The notes under the pieces: model-generated | Databases searched by the model: none | Seen by the model: the letters and a program-made list of their open reading frames with translations, nothing else | What the model was told of the DNA's origin: nothing | Translations under genes and position numbers: made by a program | Source of the DNA: Phycisphaerales bacterium | GTDB lineage: Bacteria > Planctomycetota > Phycisphaerae > Phycisphaerales > UBA1924 | Length of the DNA: 64,000 bases | Direction of reading: 5' to 3' | Assembly: GCA_029260265.1 (NCBI GenBank) | Contig: JAJDDO010000026.1 | Location: forward strand, 310,001-374,000 | Part shown: positions 1 to 8,074 of the stretch, piece by piece | How positions within the stretch are numbered: the first letter of the stretch is position 1 | Layout: each line of letters begins with the position of its first letter

Positions 1-79
1 TTTCAAGAGGCTCGTGCAATGCTGCATGAGCCTTTGTTTTTGGCAAGTAATCCCGCCTACATCGCGGGGTGAACAGTGA

Positions 80-94
80 GCCTGCATCGCAGGC
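80..94 (+). promoter_or_regulatory. Small hairpin in the rpsG leader
   Basis: A perfect 6-bp stem (GCCTGC / GCAGGC) with a 3-base ATC loop ends 22 bases before the rpsG start codon. It could be a leader structure or a remnant of upstream operon processing. Bases 1-79 show no recognisable gene; rpsL usually precedes rpsG but no coding end is evident here. No known S7 autoregulatory fold could be matched by eye. Confidence 0.25.
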
Positions 95-116
95 AGATGA
101 GCCTAAGGAGTTCACC

Positions 117-611
117 ATGTCCGGAAGAATTACCCACTCGCAAGCCCAACTCCGCCCTGACCCCAAGTTTAACGACAAGGTCCTCGCGAAGTTCACCAAC
201 TGCATCATGCTCGATGGCCGGAAGACCGCTGCGGAGCGTGTGATTTATGATGCCCTCGATGAGATCAAGGCTCGCCTTGAGAAGCACCCCGACGCGGTCG
301 ACGCACAGGATGAGCTCGGCGTGTTCCACCTCGCGGTGAACAATGTCAAGCCATTCCTCGAGGTTCGCTCAAAGCGAATCGGTGGTGCAAACTACCAGGT
401 TCCTATGCAGGTTAAATCCGGGCGTCAGCAGTCGCTTGCGTTCCGCTGGATCATCGCCGCATTCCGTTCTGAGAAGGGGCGTCCTGCACACCACAAGCTC
501 TGTGATGAGCTCTGGGCTGCCGCTCGCAATGAAGGCAAAGCGATGAACACACGCGATCAGACCCACCGAATGGCTGAAGCCAATAAGGCATTCGCCCACT
601 TCGCACGCTAA
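117..611 (+). CDS. rpsG: 30S ribosomal protein S7
   Basis: Primary 16S rRNA-binding protein that nucleates assembly of the 30S head. The 164-residue product is close to the usual ~156. Family blocks are visible: FTNCIMLDGRKTAAERVIYDAL near the N terminus (shortened here to its core DGRKTAAERVIYDAL), VEVRSKRIGG-type block (FLEVRSKRIGGANYQVPMQV), and a C-terminal GKAMNTRDQTHRMAEANKAF block. The ATG at 117 is preceded by AAGGAG (104-109), so it is preferred over the in-frame upstream GTG/TTG-type start at 69. A strong terminator follows at 636, so rpsG is the last gene of its transcript; the usual downstream fusA/tuf genes do not follow. Confidence 0.96.
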   Translation: MSGRITHSQAQLRPDPKFNDKVLAKFTNCIMLDGRKTAAERVIYDALDEIKARLEKHPDAVDAQDELGVFHLAVNNVKPFLEVRSKRIGGANYQVPMQVKSGRQQSLAFRWIIAAFRSEKGRPAHHKLCDELWAAARNEGKAMNTRDQTHRMAEANKAFAHFAR

Positions 612-635
612 AAGACCGGTTCGACAGCTCTCCTC

Positions 636-663
636 AAACCCCGGAATCTTCCGGGGTTTTTCA
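636..663 (+). terminator. Rho-independent terminator of rpsG
   Basis: A 10-bp perfect stem AAACCCCGGA / TCCGGGGTTT with a 4-base loop is followed by a T run. It starts 24 bases after the rpsG stop. The core CCCCGGA..TCCGGGG plus T-tract is nearly the same as the terminator after the tRNA-Pro gene at 55183. Confidence 0.85.
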
Positions 664-696
664 TTTTTCATGAACGAAACGGGCCGATGAGTCCGT

Positions 697-1896
697 ATGC
701 GTTGGATGCGATGGAGAAACGGAGTTTGGATACTGGTGTACGCCGTGCTGGTCGCGGGCGCATCGGTGTGCACGATTCAAGCGTGGACCTATGGAACAGA
801 TGGGTTCGTGCAACTCGTATCAAACCTGGCCTGGATTTTCAATCTCCCCGCGTGGATCGCACTCTACATTGTTCATGGCCCGGGTATCCGCACCGAGCCG
901 GTCTGTATCGTTCTGGCAAACGCCATCGGGTGGTTTGGGTGGGTCGGTGCAGCCTGGGTGATCTGGGGGCGACAATCAAAGCAGAAGCACGAACCGGAGC
1001 CTGTGCCGGTCGTGATCAATGCGGGACGCAGGGCGTTTGTTTCCCGTTCGACACTCGGCGGGCTCGGTGCGGTCGCTGCGGGGACTGCGGGGTACGCAAC
1101 GCTTGTTGAGCCTTGGCAGCTCAGAGTTCGTAAGTACACAGTCAAGATCGATGGGTTGGATGCCAAACTTGACGGGCTTCGGATTGCGCATGTATCCGAC
1201 ACCCATCTGGGTCCCCGAATTCTGACCAAGCACATCGTCGAGGCGTACCGGATGGCGGTTGATCTTCAGCCGGATCTCATTGTGCACACCGGCGATCATG
1301 TGCATGATGGGGTCGCGGAAATCGATGAGGCTGCTCGGCTTTGCAAGGTGCTTGTGGATGGTGCTGGAGTTGGGGTGGTCGGGACTCTCGGCAATCATGA
1401 CTGGTGGGGCGATGGGAATCGGATGTCGGTGGCGCTCTCTCAGGGCGGCGTCCAGATGATTGACAATGCGCGCGTGTTTTTGTCACCGGATCGTGAGTTG
1501 GTCATCGAGCCGGTTGCAGGGGCGCTGGCAGTTGTTGGGCTCGGTGATCTGACGGACCATGAGGTGCTTGTCGGGCAGGCGTTCGAGGGGATCGCCCCGT
1601 TGATGCCTCGGGTTGTGCTGGCGCACAATCCGGACACCGCGGAGATTCGTGAGCTTACAGGTCCAGATTCGCCACGGGTGGATCTGATGCTCAGCGGGCA
1701 CACCCACGGCGGGCAGGTTCGCATTCCATTCTTGGGCACGCCGATGGTTCCGAGCCGGTTTGGTCAGAAGTACGCCGGCGGGCTGGTTGATGGTCCCGCG
1801 TTTCGTGTGCTGGTCTCACGCGGGGTTGGGATGTCGTTGTTGCCTGTGCGTGTCGGGGTGCCGCCGGAGATAAGCATCATCACGCTGAAGGCGTGA
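697..1896 (+). CDS. Membrane-anchored metallophosphoesterase (YkuE-like)
   Basis: Predicted calcineurin-like phosphoesterase acting outside the cytoplasmic membrane; substrate unknown. Residues 8-90 contain three hydrophobic membrane segments. Then GRRAFVSRSTLGGLGAVAAG (residues 110-129) resembles a twin-arginine translocation signal placed internally. The catalytic domain shows the di-metal motifs SDTH (167-170), GD (199-200), GNHDWWGD (232-239), AHNPD (309-313) and GHTHGGQ (334-340). YkuE-type enzymes are Tat substrates, which fits. The start is uncertain: ATG 697 is used, ATG 706 is possible, and no strong ribosome-binding site precedes either. The 3' end overlaps the convergent acetyltransferase gene by 17 bases. 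Confidence 0.88.
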   Translation: MRWMRWRNGVWILVYAVLVAGASVCTIQAWTYGTDGFVQLVSNLAWIFNLPAWIALYIVHGPGIRTEPVCIVLANAIGWFGWVGAAWVIWGRQSKQKHEPEPVPVVINAGRRAFVSRSTLGGLGAVAAGTAGYATLVEPWQLRVRKYTVKIDGLDAKLDGLRIAHVSDTHLGPRILTKHIVEAYRMAVDLQPDLIVHTGDHVHDGVAEIDEAARLCKVLVDGAGVGVVGTLGNHDWWGDGNRMSVALSQGGVQMIDNARVFLSPDRELVIEPVAGALAVVGLGDLTDHEVLVGQAFEGIAPLMPRVVLAHNPDTAEIRELTGPDSPRVDLMLSGHTHGGQVRIPFLGTPMVPSRFGQKYAGGLVDGPAFRVLVSRGVGMSLLPVRVGVPPEISIITLKA

Positions 1897-2560
1897 TGGC
1901 GCGGTGATTTTGGCAATCCCATTCCTCTGCAAGCACGCCCCACCCGAGTCGTGTGGTGAGCCCGATCGTGGGGATGAAATAGTCCTCGCGCTGTTCGACT
2001 TCTTTGGTGATGCCAAGTTGCTCGATGAGATTGGCTGAGTGGGTGTTGTCGCTGGCGCAATACAGACGCACACGGTTGAGCCCGAGCCCGCCCTGGTCTT
2101 GTGCTTGCAGTGCCCACGAGATCGTCCGGGCGCACGCCTCTCGCGCATACCCGTTGCCGATGGCGTCGCGGCGTATCCAGTACCCGGTCTCGCACGATGC
2201 GGTTTCTCGGCGAAGATCGTGGATGCCCGAGCCGCCGATGAATCGCCCGGAGGATTTCTCAAAAATCCCGGTGCCCACATTGTTGAAGGTTGCGGGGGTC
2301 AAGATTGCGAGATGCTGTTCGCAGACATACTTTGTTGAATCCTCGATGGTCCGGTGCCCCTTGTCGGCCCAATGGCACATCCACGGCAGCAGGTGCTCGT
2401 CGCGGGAATCGTTGACCGCGTCGAACATGGCTTGGGTGTCATCGAGGGTGTACGAACGAACGATCAGGCGCTCGGTTTCGAGGTGGCAGGTGATCTGCTC
2501 GGGCGGGGTCCAGTTGACGCCTTTGGCGGGGTCAGCATTTTCATGGTTGCAGCGTGTCAT
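1880..2560 (-). CDS. GNAT-family N-acetyltransferase (RimJ/RimL-like)
   Basis: Likely acetyl-CoA-dependent acyltransferase on an amino group of a protein or small molecule; target unknown. The 226-residue product begins with a short leader and then LETERLIVRSYTLDD, the typical first strand of the RimJ/RimL subgroup. SGRFIGGSGIHDL, ETGYWIRRDAIGNGYAREA and RVRLYCASDNTHSANLIEQLG match the beta4, acetyl-CoA loop (degenerate Q/RxxGxG/A as RRDAIGNGYA) and terminal blocks. The open frame extends 345 bases further upstream into the divergent thiF-like gene, but the ATG at 2560 lies just before that gene and gives a normal-length protein. It is convergent with, and overlaps, the metallophosphoesterase gene by 17 bases. 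Confidence 0.85.
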   Translation of the reverse strand: MTRCNHENADPAKGVNWTPPEQITCHLETERLIVRSYTLDDTQAMFDAVNDSRDEHLLPWMCHWADKGHRTIEDSTKYVCEQHLAILTPATFNNVGTGIFEKSSGRFIGGSGIHDLRRETASCETGYWIRRDAIGNGYAREACARTISWALQAQDQGGLGLNRVRLYCASDNTHSANLIEQLGITKEVEQREDYFIPTIGLTTRLGWGVLAEEWDCQNHRAITPSA

Positions 2561-2593
2561 GCAGTGAGGGTATCCGGGTGAATACAATCCGTC

Positions 2594-3652
2594 ATGGGTA
2601 ACGACCGTACAACATCGAGGTATCTGCGTCAGGTGACCCTCGCGGGTATCGGCGAAGCGGGGCAGGAACGGCTCGGGAAGTCGCACGCAATGATCGTCGG
2701 GTGCGGGGCGCTCGGGTGCACTTCGGCGGATCTGCTCGTTCGCGCCGGCGTTGGGCGGGTGACCATTCTTGATCGTGATCTGGTCGAGCATTCCAACTTG
2801 CATCGCCAGCAGTTGTTTACGAATCAAGACGCGGATCGGCGAGTGCCCAAGGCGGAGGCCGGTGCGGCAAGGCTGCGTGCGGTGAACCCGGAGGTTGAGG
2901 TCCATGCGATGGTCGCGGACTTCAACGCTTTCAATGCTGAGGCGGTTGTGGAGGAGGGGGCGTTTGGCACGCCCGACGTGCTCATTGATGGCACAGACAA
3001 CTTTGAGACACGGTATCTGCTCAATGACCTCTCGGTGCTGCTCTGCGTGCCCTATGTCTATGGCGGGGCGGTCGGGACAGGCGGGATGGTTGCGGTTTTT
3101 CGACCTGGCAAGACCGCGTGCCTGCGGTGCGTGTTCGACGAGATCCCGGCTCCGGGTTCTCAGCCGACATGCACCACAGCGGGGGTGCTTGCTCCGGTGT
3201 CATCTGTCATTGCGAGCCTGCAGGCATGTGAGGCGATCAAGATCCTTGTTGGTGCAGACGCTGCGGTGTCGACTGACCTGCTCAGCCTTGATTGCTGGGG
3301 GAACACGATTCAGCGGCTGAGTATGCGGGATGCTCGAACTCCTGATTGTCCCTGTTGTACTGAACGGCGATTTGAGTTTCTGGATGCGGTCGGCCCGTCT
3401 GCGGTCTCGCTGTGCGGGCGGCAGACGATCCAGATCACACCGGGGAGCAGAGCAGCGATCGATCTGGTCAAGCTCTGTGCATCACTCGGCTCACATGGGG
3501 AGTTTGAGAGCACAGAGACCATGCTGCGCGGGCGGCTTGATGGTGATGATGGGCTTCAGATGACTGTTTTCCACGACGGAAGGGCGTTGATTGAGGGAAC
3601 TGACGATCCTGGGGTTGCACGGGCGGTGTATGATCGCTATATTGGTACCTGA
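2594..3652 (+). CDS. thiF: ThiF/MoeB/HesA-family E1-like adenylyltransferase
   Basis: ATP-dependent adenylation of the C-terminal Gly-Gly of a ubiquitin-like sulfur carrier (ThiS or MoaD), feeding thiamine or molybdopterin sulfur transfer. The 352-residue protein has the nucleotide-binding loop GCGALG (36-41), DGTDN (132-136), the metal-binding pairs CLRC (176-179) and CPCC (252-255), and the conserved cysteine in PTCTTAGV (Cys193). A C-terminal extension of about 90 residues beginning LCGRQTIQI is shared by many ThiF proteins of 330-350 residues. No thiS, moaD or moaE gene is adjacent, so thiazole versus molybdopterin assignment cannot be decided here. It is divergent from the acetyltransferase with only 33 bases between starts. 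Confidence 0.9.
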   Translation: MGNDRTTSRYLRQVTLAGIGEAGQERLGKSHAMIVGCGALGCTSADLLVRAGVGRVTILDRDLVEHSNLHRQQLFTNQDADRRVPKAEAGAARLRAVNPEVEVHAMVADFNAFNAEAVVEEGAFGTPDVLIDGTDNFETRYLLNDLSVLLCVPYVYGGAVGTGGMVAVFRPGKTACLRCVFDEIPAPGSQPTCTTAGVLAPVSSVIASLQACEAIKILVGADAAVSTDLLSLDCWGNTIQRLSMRDARTPDCPCCTERRFEFLDAVGPSAVSLCGRQTIQITPGSRAAIDLVKLCASLGSHGEFESTETMLRGRLDGDDGLQMTVFHDGRALIEGTDDPGVARAVYDRYIGT

Positions 3653-3708
3653 ACACTTGGTTAGTTATGCCGGTGTGTTATTGACTCCGGGGGGAGGAAA
3701 GGAAGCCC

Positions 3709-4248
3709 ATGACAGTTGCAACGAGTTCCATCGCCGAGACGATTACCCGCACACTGCAGAGAACCGCTGATCTTGCCAATGCCTTGCTGGAAGGCACGAG
3801 CGCGGAGCAGTTTGCCCGGATGCCAAGCGCGGACGGCAAGCTGATCAATACTAACCATGGATCGTTTGTGTACGGTCATCTCTCGATCTATCCGAAGATG
3901 ATCCTGGAGATTCTGGGGCAGGATTCGTCCGCGATTGATCACCCTGAGAACTATGCCGAGCTCTTCATGCATGGCGTTGAATGCCAAGATGATCCGGATG
4001 GAACAATCTATCCGCCAAAGGATGAGATTGTTGGGTACTTCCGTAAAGCGCATGAAGAGGTGATCCGCGTGATCAACACCCTTGATGACGACACCCTGAA
4101 CAAAGCGTTCAGCGGTGAGGACTGGTATGTCGACTTCTCAAAGACTCCCGCGTCGCTTTGCATCTTCATGCTTCATGATCATTACATGTTCCATCTCGGG
4201 CAGATGAGTGCATGGCGTCGGTGCATGGGGCTTGGATCCGCGACCTGA
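3709..4248 (+). CDS. DinB-fold putative metal-dependent enzyme
   Basis: A 179-residue four-helix-bundle protein of the DinB/YfiT type, whose members bind a metal with three histidines and often transfer thiols; its substrate is unknown. Candidate metal ligands are His57 (GHLS) and the C-terminal cluster His156, His158 and His162 in HDHYMFHLGQMSAWRR, the classic DinB tail. The start ATG is preceded by a strong GGAGGAAAGGAAG ribosome-binding region. A terminator lies 24 bases after the stop, so it appears to be a single-gene transcript or the end of the thiF-like transcript (56 bases upstream). Confidence 0.78.
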   Translation: MTVATSSIAETITRTLQRTADLANALLEGTSAEQFARMPSADGKLINTNHGSFVYGHLSIYPKMILEILGQDSSAIDHPENYAELFMHGVECQDDPDGTIYPPKDEIVGYFRKAHEEVIRVINTLDDDTLNKAFSGEDWYVDFSKTPASLCIFMLHDHYMFHLGQMSAWRRCMGLGSAT

Positions 4249-4271
4249 TTCGAAAACATGAGTACTCTTTG

Positions 4272-4295
4272 AACGGGCCTTGTGTCCGTTTTTTT
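4272..4295 (+). terminator. Terminator after the DinB-like gene
   Basis: The stem AACGGGC / GTCCGTT (one G-U pair) with loop CTTGT is followed by a run of T. It stands between the convergent DinB-like and MBL-fold genes. Confidence 0.7.
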
Positions 4296-4302
4296 GTTGG
4301 GC

Positions 4303-4980
4303 TTATTCAGCCGGGACGAATGGATTCGAGTTCATTTCGTGCTCGATGGTGGTGGGCGGGCCGTGCCCGGGGCAGCACACCGTCTTTGGATCGAGCGTAT
4401 AGAGCTGATGACGGATCGAGTCGGCGAGGGTTTCCATCGAGCTGCCCGGGAAATCAGTCCGCCCGATGGATCCTTGAAAGAGGGTGTCGCCGACCATGGC
4501 GGTCTTGGATTCGTGATGGATCAGCGAGATTCCGCCCGGTGAATGCCCGGGCGTGTGACGAACTTGCCAGGTCATTGAATCGAGGGTGAGTTCTTCGCCG
4601 CCAGCGAGCAGCTTGGTCGGGGCGGGCGCGGTGACGGCAAGCCCGATGTTTGCAGAGAGGTTGAGCATCGGATCGTTCATCCACGATTCTTCCGATTCGT
4701 GCAGCAGGATGGGGCAGTCTGGGAGAGCGGTGCGTGCTTGCGTGACGCCGGCGATGTGATCTGCATGGGCGTGGGTGAGGATGATCGCCTCGACGACGAG
4801 TTCTTGCTCGCCGATGGCATCGAGCATGGCATCTGGCTGGTATCCAACATCGATTACCCAGCATCGTTTGTCTTTGGAGGGTTCGCCCTGGGTGATGATG
4901 TAGCAGTTGGTCTGGAAATCGCCGAGCACGAATCGTTGAATGCTCGGGATGGGTACACTTTTGTCTGGCGGGGTTGTCAT
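4303..4980 (-). CDS. MBL-fold hydrolase, glyoxalase II-like
   Basis: Predicted metallo-beta-lactamase-fold thioester hydrolase, likely hydroxyacylglutathione-hydrolase-like or a persulfide-dioxygenase relative. The 225-residue product has THAHADH (69-75), His146 in HTPGHSPGGISL, Asp165 in VGDTLFQGSIGRTDFPG and His206 in CCPGHGPPTTIEHEMNSNP, the full set of metal ligands for the class. The GDxLFxGSIGRTD and PGHGPxTT motifs are those of the YcbL/GloB-like subgroup. It is divergent from the cupin gene, 51 bases apart. The exact substrate cannot be told from sequence. Confidence 0.88.
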   Translation of the reverse strand: MTTPPDKSVPIPSIQRFVLGDFQTNCYIITQGEPSKDKRCWVIDVGYQPDAMLDAIGEQELVVEAIILTHAHADHIAGVTQARTALPDCPILLHESEESWMNDPMLNLSANIGLAVTAPAPTKLLAGGEELTLDSMTWQVRHTPGHSPGGISLIHHESKTAMVGDTLFQGSIGRTDFPGSSMETLADSIRHQLYTLDPKTVCCPGHGPPTTIEHEMNSNPFVPAE

Positions 4981-5031
4981 GTGCTATGGTAAACTCTCAG
5001 AGACCGAAACTCCCGAAGCAAGGAAAAATCC

Positions 5032-5409
5032 ATGGCATTGATCAGAAATATCCACAAAGCCGAGATGAGCCCTGTCGATATGGAGGGCGTGAAGGGGGCA
5101 AGGGTCGCGGTGATGATCGGTCGCGAGGATAACGCGCCGCACTTTGCTCTGCGTCATTTTACGGTTGACCCGGGCGGGCACACGCCTCAGCATCAGCATG
5201 ACTACGAGCACGAGGTGTACATTGTTGGCGGGGCGGGAACGATTCTGCTTGAGGGATCGAGGCATCCGATATCGGCTGGGGATGTGATTTATGTGCCCGC
5301 CAACGAGGAGCACCAGTTTCAATCGGACGAAACAAACGAGGAGCCGCTGCGGTTTCTTTGTTTAGTGCCCGTGGAGCAGAACTGCGGCGGCGCAGTGCCG
5401 GGAAGCTGA
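5032..5409 (+). CDS. Single-domain cupin protein
   Basis: A 125-residue small beta-barrel protein. Cupin motif 1 is HQHDYEHEVYIVGGAG, with likely metal ligands His54, His56 and Glu61. Motif 2 is GDVIYVPANEEHQF with His94. Such proteins may be small dioxygenases, isomerases or ligand sensors; nothing nearby fixes the role. The start ATG follows CAAGGAAAAATCC, a normal ribosome-binding site. The coiled-coil/TPR-like gene starts 21 bases after its stop and is probably co-transcribed. Confidence 0.82.
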   Translation: MALIRNIHKAEMSPVDMEGVKGARVAVMIGREDNAPHFALRHFTVDPGGHTPQHQHDYEHEVYIVGGAGTILLEGSRHPISAGDVIYVPANEEHQFQSDETNEEPLRFLCLVPVEQNCGGAVPGS

Positions 5410-5429
5410 TCAAAGCGAAAGGGATTTGC

Positions 5430-6365
5430 ATGGCGAGTCGAGGAATCTCAGACGGTTGGATCGCGGCGTTGTACGGAATCAGCGCGGTAGTCTCCGCGGG
5501 AGTGCTGATCAAAGGGACGATGGATGCGGTTGATTCGTGGGTGCTCGGCGGAGTCATCGGGATCGTGATCACGCTGACAACGCTGCCCGTTTGTCTGCTT
5601 CTGCGTCGCGTCGCGATGGATTCGGCGGATACGGGATTGCAAGATCTTCAACGATCGATCGAACTGCTCCAAGAAAATATGGTGCTTTCTGATGATGCAC
5701 GCCGGGTCTTGAATCGGAAAAAGGAAGGCACTCTGTTACGCAGTGCGATCGAAGAAGACATACGGCTCGGCGATTGGGATGCCGCGATGGTACTTGTTCG
5801 TGAACTCGCTGAGCGATTCGGGTATCGCACAGATGCCGAGGCGTTTCGAGCGCGCGTTGATGCGGCAAGGTCAAGCACGGTGCACCAGCAGGTTGCAGAC
5901 GAGATCGCGGGGCTGGATCAGCTGATCGCATCAGGGCAATGGGACGCGGGGTACGCCGAGGCCGCGAGGATCACACGGGTTTATCACGAATCTCATGCGG
6001 TTGAGGGGCTGCGTCATCGGGTGGAGGCGGAGCGGGAGCGGTACAAGCATGAGCTTGAGCGAAGATTCCTTGTCGCGGCGCACGAGGAACGAGTTGATGA
6101 GGCGATGGCATTGCTCCACGAGATGGATGAGTACCTGACCGAGCAGGAGGGTGCGCAGTACCAAGAGGTCGCGCGAGGGGTGATCGGCAAGGCCCGTGAA
6201 AATCTCGGTGCGCAGTTCAAGCTTGCTTTGCACGATCGGGCTTGGGATCGGGCAGAATCGGTCGGGCAGCAGATACTCGAAGAGTTCCCCAACACACGGA
6301 TGGCCAACGAAATTCGCGGGATGATCGACACCATCCGTCAGCGTGCACGCGGGGTTACGCGGTAG
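5430..6365 (+). CDS. Membrane-anchored helical-repeat (TPR-like) protein
   Basis: A 311-residue protein that I do not recognise as a named family. Two hydrophobic segments lie at the N terminus (about residues 8-30 and 38-60). The rest is predicted helical and contains recurrent pairs resembling TPR units: RLGDWDAAMVLVRELAERFG, ASGQWDAGYAEAARITRVYH, ERVDEAMALLHEMDEYL and HDRAWDRAESVGQQILEEFP. A scaffold or membrane-tethered adaptor is a reasonable inference. An in-frame start at 5358 would overlap the cupin gene; ATG 5430 gives a sensible membrane N terminus. The end overlaps convergent lspA by 11 bases. Confidence 0.7.
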   Translation: MASRGISDGWIAALYGISAVVSAGVLIKGTMDAVDSWVLGGVIGIVITLTTLPVCLLLRRVAMDSADTGLQDLQRSIELLQENMVLSDDARRVLNRKKEGTLLRSAIEEDIRLGDWDAAMVLVRELAERFGYRTDAEAFRARVDAARSSTVHQQVADEIAGLDQLIASGQWDAGYAEAARITRVYHESHAVEGLRHRVEAERERYKHELERRFLVAAHEERVDEAMALLHEMDEYLTEQEGAQYQEVARGVIGKARENLGAQFKLALHDRAWDRAESVGQQILEEFPNTRMANEIRGMIDTIRQRARGVTR

Positions 6366-6990
6366 ACGATGGTGATTCGTCTGGTGTCTCTTTGGAAGCT
6401 GGTGATGGTTGGCGCCATGTGTGGATCACAAGCAGCCCGATACCGATAATTAAGTAGAGATCGGCGATGTTGGAAACATAGGGCCAAAGCTCGGTGTTCC
6501 CGCCGGGCCATGCAAGCCCAAAGGGGAGTTGCACGCCTGGAAACGGGTGGATGAAATCACGGACGCACGCGAAGAGGACGCGATCGTAGAGGTTGCCGAG
6601 CCCACCGGCGATGATGAGCCCGAAGGCCGCGTGCGCAACCCAATCCTTTGGCTTGGTCCACCTTGCAAAGAGCAACAACGCGATGGCAATGGCGCCGATG
6701 GTGAAGATGATAAAGAACCATCTCTTGCCGGCGCCCATACCAAAGACAGCGCCGGGATTGAGCACGAGAGTGAACTCGAGGGAACTTGGGATGGCAACGA
6801 CGGGATCGTGGTGCGGGATGAGCTGTCCGAGGTTTTCTGTCCGCAAAACTTCTGATCTTGAGATGAGCACGGGGGTCTCGGCGACCGAGCGGAACGCGAC
6901 TGCTTTGGTGCCAAGGTCGGATACCGTGCCGAGGATGATCGTGATGATCAGGATCGTCAATGCTCGCTTGGAGCAGAGCGTCGAGGTCAT
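6355..6990 (-). CDS. lspA: Lipoprotein signal peptidase (signal peptidase II)
   Basis: Aspartic protease of the inner membrane that cleaves signal peptides from prolipoproteins after lipid modification. The 211-residue product has four hydrophobic segments and the family blocks LVLNPGAVFGM (76-86), IIAGGLGNLYDRV (126-138), Asp145 in VRDFI and Asp177 in NIADLYLIIG; the last two are the expected catalytic pair. A loop of about 30 residues between TM1 and the NPG block is longer than in Escherichia coli LspA. The stop of the upstream DksA-like gene (6993) lies 3 bases before ATG 6990. An alternative GTG at 6996 would overlap that stop as GTGA; GAGGA spacing favours the ATG. Confidence 0.93.
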   Translation of the reverse strand: MTSTLCSKRALTILIITIILGTVSDLGTKAVAFRSVAETPVLISRSEVLRTENLGQLIPHHDPVVAIPSSLEFTLVLNPGAVFGMGAGKRWFFIIFTIGAIAIALLLFARWTKPKDWVAHAAFGLIIAGGLGNLYDRVLFACVRDFIHPFPGVQLPFGLAWPGGNTELWPYVSNIADLYLIIGIGLLVIHTWRQPSPASKETPDESPSSTA

Positions 6991-6992
6991 GC

Positions 6993-7964
6993 TCACAATC
7001 CTCGCTCATCGAGTTCCCGTGCTGCCTTGATGCAGTACTTGGCCCAGGGGAGTTCTTCGAGCCGAGCCTTTTTGATCGGTTCACCGGTGATCATGCATGC
7101 GCCGTAGGTTCTGTTGACGATTCGCTCGAGCGCCTCATCAATTTCGGCAAGCAGCGTGCGGTCCGCCGCTGCGAGGTTGAGGTTGAGCGCCTGGTCGTAG
7201 TTGTCCGAGCCTTGCTCTGTGATGTGGTTCGAAGAATGTCCTGAATCGCCTGCGCTGCCCTTGAGTGCTTCGTTCTCGAGGTGGGTGATGTCGCCGAGCA
7301 GTTCTGCGCGCTTGCTGATGAGAATGATTTTGAACGCATCGAGCTGGCGTTTGTTGTAGGGCGACTTGATCTTCTTTGGTTTTTCACCATCGAGCACCGA
7401 GACAGTTTTTTTCGCGGACGCGCCTGAAGCGATGAGCGGCTTGATGTTCTTCAACGATCCCAGCAGGGGGCGATCAGGAAGTATCAGCTTGGGCTTTGGT
7501 CTGCTCTGACGCCGGCGTGGGCTTGGTCCGGACTTGCCGTCCTTGCCCGCTGGTGATGCTGGTTTGGTTTCTGGTTTGGGCTTCGCAGGCGTTGCGGCAG
7601 GTTTCTTTGTGGTTTTCTTCGCAGTTGTTTTTTTTGTCGCGGGTGCTTTGGTCACCTTGCTCGTAGCTGTTTTCTTTTGCGTAGCTGGCTTCTTCGTTGT
7701 CTTCTGCTTTGTAGTCTTCTTTGCAACGGGAGATTTCTTCGTTGTTTTTTTCGAAGTTATTTTTTTCGAAGCTACCTTTTTCGATGCGGGCTTCTTGCTC
7801 GTTTTTTTCGCTGTCTTCTTCGATGTTTTCTTTGCGGCGGTTTTCTTCGTGGTTTTCTTAGTGACTCTTTTTTTGCTGACGGATGGCGCTGGCTTCTTTG
7901 AAGTTTTTTTGATTGTCTTCTTCTTTGTGGTTTTCTTTGTTGTTTTCTTTGCCAATCTAGCCAC
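6993..7964 (-). CDS. DksA/TraR-type protein with histone H1-like N-terminal tail
   Basis: About 323 residues. Roughly residues 1-150 are almost entirely Lys, Thr, Ala, Ser and Pro in KKTTKK/KKTSKK-type repeats, resembling eukaryotic H1 or bacterial Hc1 tails and likely to bind nucleic acid. The C-terminal ~105 residues match a DksA/TraR fold: the acidic coiled-coil region, then YGACMITGEPIKKARLEE and the YCIKAARELDERGL end. Only one cysteine remains at each half of the zinc finger (about Cys290 and Cys311) where canonical DksA has two. DksA binds the RNA polymerase secondary channel. The GTG start at 7964 is chosen because the sequence before it is non-repetitive; a TTG at 7955 is also possible. 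It is followed immediately by lspA and preceded by accA, 110 bases away. Confidence 0.85.
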   Translation of the reverse strand: MARLAKKTTKKTTKKKTIKKTSKKPAPSVSKKRVTKKTTKKTAAKKTSKKTAKKTSKKPASKKVASKKITSKKTTKKSPVAKKTTKQKTTKKPATQKKTATSKVTKAPATKKTTAKKTTKKPAATPAKPKPETKPASPAGKDGKSGPSPRRRQSRPKPKLILPDRPLLGSLKNIKPLIASGASAKKTVSVLDGEKPKKIKSPYNKRQLDAFKIILISKRAELLGDITHLENEALKGSAGDSGHSSNHITEQGSDNYDQALNLNLAAADRTLLAEIDEALERIVNRTYGACMITGEPIKKARLEELPWAKYCIKAARELDERGL

Positions 7965-8074
7965 CTTGGTCTCAAACCGTAGGGATTCCCGTCGCTTGGG
8001 GCGATCGGGGCGAAGGGTAGGCGCACGATAGCCCGGGGTCAAAGCCCCTCGCAGACGGGTCCGATAAGATCATG

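Noticed and set aside
2561-2905. N-terminal extension of the GNAT acetyltransferase frame
   Set aside because: It covers the 5' end of the well-supported thiF-like gene and adds no GNAT-like sequence; ATG 2560 gives a normal-length protein.
7534-8031. Plus-strand frame encoding a very hydrophobic Phe/Val-rich product
   Set aside because: It is the antisense of the AAG/ACC-rich Lys/Thr tail of the DksA-like gene; Lys codons read backward as Phe/Leu. The same effect explains frames opposite the HU gene at 24317-24976.
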